A stretch of 64,000 bases of DNA, taken from contig CAUYUJ010000725.1 of NCBI GenBank assembly GCA_963575745.1, forward strand, positions 117,501 to 181,500, written 5' to 3'. Made by a program: the position numbers and the translations under genes. The notes beneath the pieces were generated by a model. The model did no database searches and was not told the DNA's origin. It saw only the letters and a program-made list of their open reading frames with translations. Positions 30,907-40,875 of this stretch are shown one piece after another. Position 1 is the first letter of the stretch; each line of letters opens with the position of its first letter. This DNA comes from Prorocentrum cordatum. Taxonomy: Eukaryota > Sar > Dinophyceae > Prorocentrales > Prorocentraceae.

Positions 30907-32221
30907 ATGTTCGAGGGCGTCGCCGAGACTGGCGACGACAAGTTCAACGTGAAGCTTCGCGGCCTTCTCGGGGGCGCCAATGAGTTCTGGGAGGCGTTCA
31001 TGGGCAACGTGCTCTATCAATCAGCTCGGGGGCACATCGGCCGCGCATGCTCAGCGCCGCTGACCCTTGATTGGGGCGGGCGGCGCGGCCACTCACGAGA
31101 CTGGCGGGCTTTTCGCCATCAGTTGGACGAGCCTTCTCAGCCAAGGGAGTCACTGGGTCGACTCACTTTATTTATTGTTTCCTGAAGTCAGATATGCATC
31201 CAGGAACTTCCGAGAGTTGGTTGGCTGACCTTGCCGAGCGAATGAACCATCTGATGAATGGCGCGCGTGAGGATGGCGCACCTTTGCGCGCCAGAGGTTG
31301 CAAAGGTTTTGCGGTCATGCTACGCGGCGACTGGGAATTTTCACTCAAGCACTTGGGTTTTCACGCTGGGACTCTTCTCCGAACGTGCGATGAATGTGCT
31401 CTTCGTCTAACTCAATGGATTCACCCTTATGCTGAACGAAGCGTGCGCGGCGCAATACAATAAGAACCCACTAAGACTACCTCGGCGGCCTTCGAGCGCA
31501 GGGGTTGCCAGTGCCTGCGCAGTCTCGAATAATTTCGCTGAGGATGGAGGGTGTTGCGCTCGATTGTTCCCGCGTTCTGGACCGAGGCAGATCGTCTCAT
31601 AGCATTGCAAACGCTCTGGCGGAAGTCGTGGTCCAAGGTCATTGGGCCGGTGACGATCAATGTCGGGCTCAAAACCTGGAGAATGATATCAATGCGTGGT
31701 ATACCGCGCGCCGCGATGCTTCGCGCACCCAGGAGAAGCTCACGTGCGAGAGGCTCAAGGCATCGAGCGACTGGCCAACACTATTGCCGAAGGGGCGGCC
31801 ACGCGGCATTTTGCCGCGTATGCTGCCCGTGCCGCTGCTTTGTATCATAGGAACGACTTGCACGACAACCGCAGGCATGCCATCTGTCACCTGCTGCACC
31901 ACTTGTCACCAAATTATTGTTGAAGAGCCAAGGCACCTCATAGATGAGGCCAAGCAGGGAATCAGCACTCTGTCACAGTACCTGGTGCAGCTTTACATAA
32001 ATCGCGCAGACGAAACTCTGCAACATCGGCAACGGATGTGGATGATGGTTGCAAAGTGCCATGCGTTTCAGCACCTCTGCGTGATTCAAGCATGCGGCCT
32101 GGTCAACCCCGAATGCACTTGGAACTACGCTCCAGAGGAGATGCAGAGTGATGAAGGACATTGCGTTGAGTTGCCACAAAACGAACGCAGCACACCTGAT
32201 CATTCTCAAGTGGTTGACTGA
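30907..32221 (+). pseudogene. Decayed relative of the 58.4-kb protein family
   Basis: Landmarks of the 58371-60608 protein occur here in the same order but in three different frames with stops between. GFAVMLRGDWEF..LKHLGF and CDEC (31300-31397, frame 0) match VQIKGDWSEYCSTFGF and CIFC. DINAWYTAR (about 31684-31710, frame 2) matches DYKAWCREN. AKCHAFQHL...GLVNPECTW (about 32050-32118, frame 2) matches PKDHLFVHL...GNPRYYS. A protein-like frame-1 segment (31758-31923, ERLANTIAEG...) lies between. At least three frame changes are needed, so it is almost certainly non-functional. Identity is low (perhaps a third of residues in matched parts), indicating an old paralogue and not a recent copy. Confidence 0.6.
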
Positions 32222-32295
32222 TGCGTTCGATGATATTGTCGGTTGAGGTTTCGCACAGTGGTGGGCGAAGCGCAGATGAAACACCATCGTCGGCA

Positions 32296-32500
32296 TCACA
32301 TCGGTGCGAGGGAGGGGGAGGGAGGGAAGGGGGGGGGAGGGGGAGGGGGAAGGGGGGGGAGAGGGGAGACGGGGGGGGGGACATTAGGGGGGGGAGGGCG
32401 AGAGAGAGAGAGGGAAGGAGGGGGCGGGGGAGGGGGGAGGGAGGGAAGGAAGCAGGGAAGAGGACGGGCGGGAGGGGAGGGAGTCACGTGTCCTGCATTA
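32296..32500 (+). repeat. G-rich polypurine tract
   Basis: GGGGAGGG / GAGAGAGGG sequence over about 180 bases. It has high G-quadruplex-forming potential on the plus strand. Confidence 0.85.
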
Positions 32501-32783
32501 TCATATGCGCTCCTCCTCTTGCTTCTCCCTCTTTCCTTGTCCTGCTGCTGCTGCTTCTGTTGCCTCCTCCTTTTCCTCCTTCCACTTTTCTTCTCCTGTT
32601 GCTGCTCCTCCTCGGGGTCGCGCCGCCCCGCCACAACGGTCCATGCCGCAGCAGGCGCGGGGAGAAGGCATCAGAGGATGTATGCGTCAACTTTGGAAAA
32701 CGGGCGCTCCTCGTTCCTAGATGTAAGCGCGAGTGCTCGAATTGAATCGGGTGCTACATTCTTGGCGCTCTTGGGTGGTCGGG

Positions 32784-32860
32784 GTCCTCATCGATCTCTT
32801 CATCGATTCCTTTTCAAAACTTCCACTGGTTGGGGTTTTTCTCTGGTGTAATTCGTGACT
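32784..32860 (+). mobile_element. Dispersed repeat family D, 3' fragment
   Basis: CATCGATCTCTTCATCGATT, then CTTTTCAAAAC, TCCACTGGTTGGGG and TTTTTCTCTGGTGTAATTCG. It matches the end part of copy A (25321-25390 inverted), and its final TTTTTCTCTGGTGTAATT is identical to 41911-41928. Confidence 0.6.
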
Positions 32861-34713
32861 CTGGTTAAGGGAGCATTGCCCAATTGCCCATGGGGCCGGC
32901 CCATGAACCGTTCTCCTTTCAGCAGGTCTTCGCAGCGCACTCTTCTGCAGCGCGTAGCCTTGAAAATGCGACCATGAATTAGGAAGGGGTATCTCTTATT
33001 ATGCAGCTGGAACAAAAGCCAGCCTCTGACATGTTCGCCCCTGATTTTCATCTTATTCCAGCCGGGTCCAGCGTGGCAACAGGCATCCGCCTCGGGCGGC
33101 TTCCCGACCCGAGCGTCCTACAACTCAACGCGGGAAGCCCTCCTCGGGACTCCCTGTCCGGCGGAGGAGTCATATAGGGTTGGCCCTCAAACACATATAT
33201 CAATGCCGCGTGCTGATGGCGGCATCAAGATACCATTCCAAACAGCATTCCAACCAACATTACGAATTGCAGCTCAACAAATAAAATACGAGCCTGCCAG
33301 CGAGATAGGGCGCGGCAAGTGGGGCAAGCGATTGCGCGGGGGCAGGTATTCGAACAGTTGGGGCCGCGCGTGTCCGCAGCGTGGGTTGATGGCGACCCCA
33401 GGTATGGTCGGGGCTTCCGAGGGATGCTCGAGGGCAGGGCCCAGCCGGTTGGAAGCGAGGATGGGGGGGGAGGAGGTGGGCGGGGTTGGAGAGGTAAACA
33501 GAGGCGGTAGACGGAGATGACGAGCCTTGCGCCAGGCGTTTTGCTTGGCGCGCGGGTTCCTCGTGGAAGCCGTCGGCCGGTATGTTTTTCTGTGCAGAGC
33601 GGCGCGCACCGCCCACCAGAGCATCGTGTTTTTGGATTGGGTAACGGTCTAGACGCGCCCTCCCAAGTGGGCCAAATCAGCGCTAGACATCGAGGACATG
33701 TGACCTAAGCCGGGCCACTGGCCAGTCGGCTTCCCTGGAATGCCAGCGCAGGCACCAGCGTCCCCAAACAGAACCCCCGAAGGAGTTGACAACAATGGTT
33801 TGCCAAACAAGGAAACAAAGGCCGACCGACCCACGCCGCGCAAAGCGCTGCACAAGGCTCCACGAAAAGGGCCGCATAATGGTTTTCCCTGTGCGGGCAC
33901 GCACGCGGCGAAGGTCGAGTGACCTTATTGTGCCGCTTCTTGTTGAGCTTTTTGCGCATTTTGTTGCCATGCTTGGCCGCTCGACTTTTGCGGCGCAGCT
34001 GCTCGGCAATTTCGTGGACAAAGTGTTGTCGCCGCATGCGTGTCTCATTTTTGTGACGCAGTTTTGTGCCAGTTTTTGAGGACGACCCTTTGCCGCGCAA
34101 TTTTTGTATGTTGTGTGTTGGGGTGCGCGGCTGATGTTATTGTAGCAAGTTTGTGTGGCGCGCGACTGGCTGGTTGTAGCAAGTTTTTGTTGCGCAAGTT
34201 TTGTGCCGATTCCTTTGCGTGGCAACTTGCCCGTTGCCCGAGCGTCGACTTTCTCGAGAATGGGCACTTTGGGGCGCGACGCGCTTGCATGCGGGAGTAT
34301 GATCCAGCCCGTCGGCTGAGGCCACTGCGCGCAATGCTGTGCACTACTGCGCCTGAGTTAGCTGTATTGTATGCCGTTGCGGCGTGTTGGGCAATGGTGC
34401 TGTGCGCTGTTGTTGCATCGCAGTCTCAATGTTGGGCTGCGCCGCGCGCTGCCCTGGCACGCCATGTTGTGGGCAAGGCAGCGAAGCGCCTTGCGTCCCA
34501 ACGATCACAGCAGCAGGCTTTGCGCGCGGCATGGATGGAGTATTTGGTGGATTTGTTCCACGCCGTTCGCGCCTTTGTCGAAGTTTACGCTTTAGTTGTG
34601 GCATTATTCTTGGGGAAATTCGAACACGTCTGCCTCAGCGAGGGGTGGCGGACGAGGAGGATGAGAAGGAGAAGGTGGCGGATGAACCACAGGATGAGCA
34701 GGAGGACAAGGAC
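32861..34713. other. Spacer with TTGTGCCAGTTTTTG-type short repeats
   Basis: Around 34050-34215, GCAAGTTTTTGT, GTTTTGTGCC and GCGCAATTTTTG steps recur irregularly, as in a decayed minisatellite. A 231-aa plus frame (34040-34735) crosses it and is Ala/Cys/Leu-rich without a domain. I do not call it. Confidence 0.45.
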
Positions 34714-34870
34714 AGGTTCGGTTCGGTTCGGTTAGGTTTCGAAGTGGGTCCGGTTCGGTTCGGTTCGGCGTCGAAATTTTCCGGTTCCGTTCGGTTCGGT
34801 TCGATTCGTCGTTGTCAGCGGTGCCGTCCGGTTCGGCCCAGTTCGCCATGCGTTTCGCTCCGGTTCCGCA
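34714..34870 (+). repeat. GGTTC pentamer repeat, left flank of LINE
   Basis: GGTTCGGTTCGGTTCGGTTA and similar runs with interruptions. A second block of the same pentamer lies at 40876-41065, beyond the LINE. Confidence 0.9.
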
Positions 34871-34879
34871 AGGTTCGCT

Positions 34880-35195
34880 GGAGGCTGCCCAGGGGGGGGT
34901 CCGGCGAGGGGGTGCCAAGGGGGTTGTGCTGGGGGTTGGTGCCAGGGGGGTGCTGGGGAGGGGTGCCGGGAGGGGGGGGGTGACGGTGCCGGGGGGGGGG
35001 GGGGGGCTGGGGAGGGGTCTCGGGGGGGGGGTGGTTGTCGGGAGGGGGTGCCGCGCGGGGGGGTGCCGGGAGGGTGGCCGGGAGGGCTTGCCGGGGGTTG
35101 GGTGGCCGGGGGGGGCCGGGGAGGAGGTGCCGGGGGAGGGGGGTGCCAGGGGTATGTGCCGGGGGGGGTGCGGGGGGGGGGGCGGGCCAAGGTTT
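34880..35195 (+). repeat. G-run-rich tract upstream of the LINE ORF
   Basis: Repeated GGGTGCCGGGAGGGG steps with G runs of up to about 14. The sequence has very high G-quadruplex potential. It may belong to the 5' untranslated part of the LINE or be unrelated satellite. Confidence 0.85.
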
Positions 35196-35378
35196 TCTTG
35201 CTCTGCCTCCCTGCCCTCCTCCTCCCCCTCCTCCTCCTCCTCCACCTCCAGCCCCTTTCTGTGTCGAGCCGCGATTCAGTGGGCCCATGCAGGGGGTCCC
35301 CGCCTTGAACATCTCAGCGACACTTTCTAGTTCAGGAGGGGCCCTGCACCGCCCTATCGAACTCCCCAGGGTACTCTC

Positions 35379-38300
35379 ATGCGCTGCAAGTTTTTTGGGT
35401 TCAATGTGCGCAGCCTGATCCAGCCGAGGAGGCTGGACGAGATCGCGCTGCTGGCAAGGGGCTTCCCTTTCCACTTCCTGCTGGGCACCCGCCTGCGGGC
35501 GGTGCCGACGGAGGCGGTGCGACGGCAGACGCAGATCGGAGACCACGACTACTACCACTTCGGGTACGGCAGGGGGCCCTTCACCAACAGAGCGGCAGGT
35601 GTCACCATCGGAGTACGACGTCGAGATCTAGGACTGCGCGTGCACCGCGTGCTCCCTGGACCTGCCGCCGCGCTGGGCCGTGCTGGGATGGTGCGCGTGG
35701 TCACTGGTTCGCTCGATGTCACAGCCATCGCGCTCTACTTCCCGCCGCCTGGCCCGCGCTCGGGGGCGGCCACATGGAGGCGCACGGTCGACGTGCTACT
35801 CGAGTGGCTGAACGGACTGCTGGACACTACCCCCGAGCGCCCCACCCCCATCATCTTCACGGACCTGAATGACTCGTTCGCGGTGGATGAGACCAGTTGC
35901 TCTTTCAGTTGCATCGGGCCCTACGTGCAGTCTCGCATGGGCTACGCCGCTCGAGGGCTCCGTGAAGTGCTGCACCGACACCATTTTGCTTGCGCAACCA
36001 CCTTTTACAAGATTGCTCCCACGTACAATGGCGAGAAGTCGTCTACCTGGATTGACCACTACGCCCTGCCCGCTGGAGCCCTGCCGCGTGTGTCAAAGTT
36101 GATCACCATGACTAAGGCGGCCAGGCAGCTCCAGCTCTACCCCTCCAAGGGGATTCTGCGTGACCGCTCTCCCGTGCTCCTGGAGGCGGACCTGGGCGTC
36201 CCGAGCCTGCGGTCTTCGCAGATTTTGGCTTCCTGGAACTTCGACGCCATCGAGACCGCGCTGCAGACGCCAGGCCTGCGGGAGGGGTTCTTGGAAGAAG
36301 CATACCTGGCCCTGCAGCGCGCGGCGCCCTCGTACCTGGGGTACTTCGAGAGCAACATGATCGACGCAGGCTACGCTTCTTTCTTGGACGCGCTGGCGCC
36401 GATTGCCAAGAAGCACTTCGGCAGGGCCAGGCGGACCCCAGGCGCGGAGCTGGCACAGCACCGTCTTCAGGTACGACGCCTCCTCCGTGGACGTGCTGTT
36501 CTGCGCGCCATGGGCCTCCCCCACTGCCACTACGATTTTCAGATTCGCGACCTCACGAATCGCATCAGGTGGGAGGTCCGAAGATGGACGCGATCGTTGC
36601 GTAGGACTTGGACTGAAGGCATACATGAGGCCTGGCGCAAGCGTGATCTCGCCAGCGTGCAATACTTCTCTCGTAGACTGGCGGGCACTGGACTGGGACC
36701 CAAACGAAGGAGCTACGCGGCGGTGCGCAGGCACGTTGCATCGGCTGATGAGCTCGCGGGCGCCCTGGGCCTTCCTGGTTCCGAGGGAGGTCTCTCCGCG
36801 GTCCCAGTCCAGTTAGACATTTGTTTACTGGCGCGGGCCTCATTGGCTCCTCAAGGGATGGGTGAGCGGGACTCGGCGGGGGAGTTGGGGGCTAGAGACC
36901 TTCGTAGAGCATCGTGGGTGCTCCGCAAGGCTTCGCGCAGACGTTCCGTCCCTGCCTGGTCCCTCCCTGGCGAGATTTGGCTCATGTTTCTCCTGCCTAA
37001 GTATTATAGCAAGCCACGTATTTCTCCCTTCGGAGTTGGCGGAAAGCCTGAGCCCCCTGAGGTAGAGGCCATCAAGATTGGTTTGGGAAGTCTGGCCACG
37101 TGCTGGCGGGTGGTGGGGAGGTTTCCTACGTGTGCGGGGTTTTCTCTCGGTTGGCAGACTCCCAAACCTGACGGCGGCACTCGGTTTCTGCACGGCCTCT
37201 GCCCCTTCTTTCGAGCCATTGCCAGGGGCATCTATAGGACGGTCCCACACGCTGCGCCTGCGGAGTACGACCACGGATGCATTCCTCGACGCAGGCGAGA
37301 GAATGCCATTTTGGGCACGCAGATCTTGGCGGATCGCTTGCGTAGCGCACGCGTGTGGCACATCGCTGTTTTCGATGACATGAAGAATGCTTTCGGTTGT
37401 TGCGAGCACAAGCGCATGAATCAAGGACTTTTAGAGTATTTGCCAGCAGGGGATGTTGCCCTGCTCAGCTACAGGCGCACCACGCACCTACTTTACCTCG
37501 AGGGCGTTGATCGCCCCACCACCCTTCACCTCCAAAGCGGGGCTTTGATGGGGGACCCCAGTGCGCCCGACGAATTTCGAGTTGATTTTGCCCGCCCCCT
37601 CCAGGAGTGGCTCGCCCAGTTTCAGGACCCTGCTTTGTGCGTGTCGTGCCCCGTGTTCGGGCGCGAGGTCTATGCGGGCCTGTTCAAATACGTGGGCGAC
37701 CTGGCGTATTTTTTGCTACTCCAGGAGGGGGCACTTTCCGAGGCTGTCGCCACAGCGCGCGAAGCCCAGGCTAAGCTCGGCAATGCCCTGGCTGCGTACG
37801 GGCACAAGCAAAACACGTCGAAACAAGTTTTGGTCCCCCGCCTTTGTGGTTACAAGGCCACTCGCCAGTTTTACGCTGCGGAGGCCGGGGGGGCCCGAGT
37901 GGCCCCGCACACCAGGTACTTGGGACCTCAGTTTTTGCCCTCTGGCGCCTTCTCCCACCAGCTTGCACTGAGTAAAGTAGCGGCCAACAGGGGGTGGATG
38001 TCTTTTAAGTATTTGTGGACCTCGGGGGCCCCTTTTAAGGTGAAGAGGCTAGTATTCATATCTGTGGTGCAAGGTGCGCTGTTGTCTGGACTTACGCCGT
38101 GTCTCCTCACGAGCTCCCAAGAGGCCCAGCTGGACATCGCGCTCTTGGGTAAGATCCGATGTATTGCTGCGGGGGCTTTGTGTGACCGTTCTGGAGATCA
38201 TCCCATTATTAAGGACTCTCGGGAGGTCTGGAAATGGATGAATATTGTTCCGTCTGGGGTCGAGTTGTTAGTTCAGAGACTTCGATGGTACCAGGCCATG

Positions 38301-39869
38301 GTTAGATGGCCCGAAGAACATTCCCAGGTCATCAGCCTCCTCTTCGGTCGCGTCGGCTTCGAGAATGCCCCCACCCTGTCCGAGGGCCGCCTCACCGTTC
38401 ACGCCAACCCGTTCGCCGTTCGTTTCGTGACTGACGTTTACAGGCTCGAGTTTCTAACAGACTATGAAGACTGGCGCTCCGTCTGGGGCGAGGACATCCA
38501 TGCGCTCTTCCATGACGACTACATATCGCATCAGTTTCTGGCGGCTGATGTTTCTGCTTTGCGCAAGATCTGGCAGAGCGGTAAGACTGAGCTGGGCACT
38601 ATCGATTTCGGACCCTGCCTCTCCGCCTCGCAGGATGGAATTGAGGAATTCTTGGGTCCCTCTGGCTGCGTGCACGTATGCAGATGCACTACGGATGATG
38701 GAGACGTGTGTGGCGCCCGCTTCTTCACCCATGCTGCCCTCGTCGCGCGCCAGACTCACGCCCAGGGCGGCTCTCATGGCAACTTCTCCTACTATGCCAG
38801 ATGTGTCGTCACGAACCAGTGTCCAGCGTGTCGCACTTCCCTTGCTTCCCAGAAGACCGCGAAGGCTCACCTCTGTCGGGCATTTCGTCGGGGAGTTTGT
38901 GATGTTCACAGCGCGCATGCACTACATCCAGTGGTCGTCCCCAGGCTTGTTTGTCCTGTGTGCGCCACGTCTTCGTATTCCGATTTGGCTCAGCTCCAGG
39001 ATCACATTTGCGAGCGGCACTTGCCTTTCATACCTGAGAGACGGGCTGGCGATGGCGACCCCCAAGCCCAAGTGGATGCTGGAGAAGCGGCCGCCAGGGG
39101 CAGAGGCCGAGGGCGCTCCCGCGCTGGCCAAGGCCAAGGGCGGCGGCCCCCCGCAGAAGGACAAGGGCGGCAAGAGCTCCGCTCCCACCCCAGGCTCCGC
39201 CTCCGACGCGGCCGCAGCCAGCGGGCCCAACAGCAAGCAGCAGCGCAATCGGCACCTCGGGCAGATCAAGGACATGGGGTTCACCAAGAAGCAGGCCAAC
39301 TTCATCAACGTGATGGTGAAGCAGACGCTCATGACGACCCAGTTGGTGCGCGAGCTGTGGGCCGCAGAAGTGGACACGTACTTCCTGACCGCCGACCTGC
39401 CGGAGATCGAGGCCGCGCAGGAAGCAGGGGCGACGTATTCACACGAAGTCCGAGCCCGAGGCAAAGGCCACCAGCTCGGTCCTCCTCACCTTCATATATT
39501 CAATGGGTTCGTGACCAAGTTGCTAGAGCGTGGGCCCGCGCTGGGGCAGAGGACACACGCGATGCTCAAAGATTGGCACGGCAGAGTGTGGTGCGAGCTG
39601 CAGCCTCACGACCTGTACGACATGGTACGGCTGTTCCGAGTCACGAAGTGCTACGACCAGAACAAGAGGAAGCTCCACCTGATGATGAGGGATGTGGCAC
39701 AGCCGAGCGCACCGCCCGAATCAGACGAGCAGCAGCTGCCTTCGCCCTTGACAGTCCGCGGCCTGCTCCAGAAGGCACTCGAGGAGATCGGCGGGCGCAG
39801 GGCGCTGGGCGCGGCGCCACCAGGCGCAATGGAGGAGATACTACAGAACGCAGTAGACGCAAAAGATAG
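35379..39869 (+). CDS. LINE endonuclease-reverse transcriptase polyprotein
   Basis: 1496-codon frame from ATG 35379. Residues about 4-275 are an endonuclease/exonuclease/phosphatase domain: FNVRSL near the start, FTDLN (D162, N164), STWIDHY, then RDRSP (262-266) where an Asp-His is expected; the His is Arg263 (CGC, one transition from CAC). Residues about 600-850 are the reverse transcriptase: motif A FDDMKNAFG (665-673), motif B SGALMGDPSAPDEF (from 720), motif C YVGD (771-774) in place of YxDD, so the first catalytic Asp is Gly773 (GGC, one change from GAC). Residues about 1090-1220 carry Cys/His pairs, including CPAC and CPVC (1192-1195) with downstream His, as in zinc fingers of such elements. 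Beyond residue about 1225 the frame is an Arg/Ala/Gln-rich shadow of the next ORF, so the real protein probably ends or shifts near there. An open frame with two dead-looking sites suggests recent loss of activity. Confidence 0.85.
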   Translation: MRCKFFGFNVRSLIQPRRLDEIALLARGFPFHFLLGTRLRAVPTEAVRRQTQIGDHDYYHFGYGRGPFTNRAAGVTIGVRRRDLGLRVHRVLPGPAAALGRAGMVRVVTGSLDVTAIALYFPPPGPRSGAATWRRTVDVLLEWLNGLLDTTPERPTPIIFTDLNDSFAVDETSCSFSCIGPYVQSRMGYAARGLREVLHRHHFACATTFYKIAPTYNGEKSSTWIDHYALPAGALPRVSKLITMTKAARQLQLYPSKGILRDRSPVLLEADLGVPSLRSSQILASWNFDAIETALQTPGLREGFLEEAYLALQRAAPSYLGYFESNMIDAGYASFLDALAPIAKKHFGRARRTPGAELAQHRLQVRRLLRGRAVLRAMGLPHCHYDFQIRDLTNRIRWEVRRWTRSLRRTWTEGIHEAWRKRDLASVQYFSRRLAGTGLGPKRRSYAAVRRHVASADELAGALGLPGSEGGLSAVPVQLDICLLARASLAPQGMGERDSAGELGARDLRRASWVLRKASRRRSVPAWSLPGEIWLMFLLPKYYSKPRISPFGVGGKPEPPEVEAIKIGLGSLATCWRVVGRFPTCAGFSLGWQTPKPDGGTRFLHGLCPFFRAIARGIYRTVPHAAPAEYDHGCIPRRRRENAILGTQILADRLRSARVWHIAVFDDMKNAFGCCEHKRMNQGLLEYLPAGDVALLSYRRTTHLLYLEGVDRPTTLHLQSGALMGDPSAPDEFRVDFARPLQEWLAQFQDPALCVSCPVFGREVYAGLFKYVGDLAYFLLLQEGALSEAVATAREAQAKLGNALAAYGHKQNTSKQVLVPRLCGYKATRQFYAAEAGGARVAPHTRYLGPQFLPSGAFSHQLALSKVAANRGWMSFKYLWTSGAPFKVKRLVFISVVQGALLSGLTPCLLTSSQEAQLDIALLGKIRCIAAGALCDRSGDHPIIKDSREVWKWMNIVPSGVELLVQRLRWYQAMVRWPEEHSQVISLLFGRVGFENAPTLSEGRLTVHANPFAVRFVTDVYRLEFLTDYEDWRSVWGEDIHALFHDDYISHQFLAADVSALRKIWQSGKTELGTIDFGPCLSASQDGIEEFLGPSGCVHVCRCTTDDGDVCGARFFTHAALVARQTHAQGGSHGNFSYYARCVVTNQCPACRTSLASQKTAKAHLCRAFRRGVCDVHSAHALHPVVVPRLVCPVCATSSYSDLAQLQDHICERHLPFIPERRAGDGDPQAQVDAGEAAARGRGRGRSRAGQGQGRRPPAEGQGRQELRSHPRLRLRRGRSQRAQQQAAAQSAPRADQGHGVHQEAGQLHQRDGEADAHDDPVGARAVGRRSGHVLPDRRPAGDRGRAGSRGDVFTRSPSPRQRPPARSSSPSYIQWVRDQVARAWARAGAEDTRDAQRLARQSVVRAAASRPVRHGTAVPSHEVLRPEQEEAPPDDEGCGTAERTARIRRAAAAFALDSPRPAPEGTRGDRRAQGAGRGATRRNGGDTTERSRRKR

Positions 39870-39876
39870 CAGGTGA
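39052..39876 (+). CDS. Second ORF of the LINE, unknown function
   Basis: 274 aa from ATG 39052 (in the context GCGATGGCG) to TGA 39874-39876, in the +1 frame relative to the preceding ORF. The composition looks natural: a Lys/Gly/Ala/Pro-rich N-terminus (residues 1-65) is followed by a folded-looking part with MGFTKKQANFINVMVKQTL, ELWAAEVDTYFLTADLPEIE, KDWHGRVWCELQPHDLYDMV and KCYDQNKRKLHLMM. The other frame through the same DNA is low-complexity, so this is the real one. No known domain is recognised. The position after the zinc-finger-like part, with no gap, suggests expression by frameshift, reinitiation or a separate trans-spliced RNA; I cannot tell which. The basic N-terminus could bind nucleic acid (inference). 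Confidence 0.6.
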   Translation: MATPKPKWMLEKRPPGAEAEGAPALAKAKGGGPPQKDKGGKSSAPTPGSASDAAAASGPNSKQQRNRHLGQIKDMGFTKKQANFINVMVKQTLMTTQLVRELWAAEVDTYFLTADLPEIEAAQEAGATYSHEVRARGKGHQLGPPHLHIFNGFVTKLLERGPALGQRTHAMLKDWHGRVWCELQPHDLYDMVRLFRVTKCYDQNKRKLHLMMRDVAQPSAPPESDEQQLPSPLTVRGLLQKALEEIGGRRALGAAPPGAMEEILQNAVDAKDSR

Positions 39877-40370
39877 GCATGCGTAGGGTGCGTGCATTCA
39901 TATATGCAGCGCGGGGCAGGCTCATCTTCAATTTCGGCCTCCTCCCCAATGCGCTGCACTACGTATCGGACGGTGACCGCGTGAAGTGATCATCTAATGA
40001 CGGATCGTTGTCGCCTCCCACCTGTTTCACGCTACCGCGAGGTCCGCCCCCCCCCTGTTGGCCCATTCTTTTTGGCTAACGCCTTAGTTGTCCTTGCTCC
40101 CTGGGGTCTGTTCGTGCCCTACGCGTCGGTGCGCGTGACCCTGGGGCCCAGCCTACAGGCCCGTCGGGGCCCGCTGGGCCCCTTCTGAACCTCATGACTT
40201 TTTTAGTCGTCCGACGGGTGCACTCTCGTACATATTACACGCCTGTGTGTTTCACTTGCAAACCCACGAGTTTTACACGCATTACATACACGAGCTTGCC
40301 GCACGCTGTTCAGTCCGCCTCGGCACAGCAGGGACAGGGAGAGATGCGGGCCCAGAGTCGTCTTTCATTC
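39877..40370. other. 3' flank of the LINE
   Basis: No gene recognised. GGCCCATTCTTTTTGGCTAA at about 40060-40079 loosely resembles the spliced-leader core but needs several gaps. Confidence 0.4.
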
Positions 40371-40374
40371 ATTC

Positions 40375-40435
40375 ACTCCTCCTCCTCCTCCTCCTCCTTC
40401 TCCTCCTTGCCTCCTCTTCCTACTCCTCCTCCTCC

Positions 40436-40466
<31 letters not shown>

Positions 40467-40850
40467 CATCATCATCATCATCATCATCCTCATCCTCATC
40501 CTCATCCTCATCCTCATCATCCTCATTATCCTCCTCCTCATTCCCTCCTCCTTCTCCTCCTTCTCCTCCTCCTCCTGCTCCTCACTGCCCTCCTCTTCCT
40601 CCTCCTCCTCCCTGCCCTCCTTCTCACCGCCCTCCTTCCTCCTTCACCTCCTCCTCCTCCTCCTCCTTTTCCTCCTCCTCCTCCTCCTCATCATCATCAT
40701 CATCCTCAGTATCCTCCTCCTCATTCCCTCGTCCTTCTCATCCTATCCTCCTCCTCCTCCCTCTCCTCACTGCCCTCCTCTTCCTCCTCCTCCCTGCCCT
40801 CCTCCTCACTACCCTCCTTCCTCCTTCACCTCCTCCTCCTCCTTCACGTC
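40375..40850 (+). repeat. TCC and CAT polypyrimidine-rich microsatellites
   Basis: TCCTCC runs alternate with (ATC)n runs at about 40436-40530 and 40688-40710. Frames give poly-Ser, poly-Ile and poly-His and are not genes. Confidence 0.92.
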
Positions 40851-40875
40851 GCCAGATTCAAGGCCCCAGAGACGT

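Larger units (their letters stand above)
35379..39876 (+). mobile_element. Non-LTR (LINE-type) retrotransposon core
   Basis: One long ORF with endonuclease, reverse transcriptase and zinc-finger-like parts is followed by a second, overlapping ORF. No long terminal repeats, clear poly-A tail or target duplication was seen. GGTTC pentamer arrays lie on both sides (34714-34870 and 40876-41065), so the element may have inserted into such an array. The true 5' and 3' ends are unknown. Confidence 0.8.

Noticed and set aside
34040-34735. 231-aa Cys/Ala/Leu-rich plus frame
   Set aside because: It spans a decayed TTTTGTGCC minisatellite and ends in the GGTTC array; no domain or splice context supports it.
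39070-39869. C-terminal extension of the LINE polyprotein (Arg/Ala/Gln-rich)
   Set aside because: It is the out-of-phase reading of the natural-looking 274-aa ORF; composition is typical of a shadow frame.
40060-40080. GGCCCATTCTTTTTGGCTAA as a relict spliced leader
   Set aside because: Needs at least three gaps to align and is downstream of the LINE stop with no following gene.
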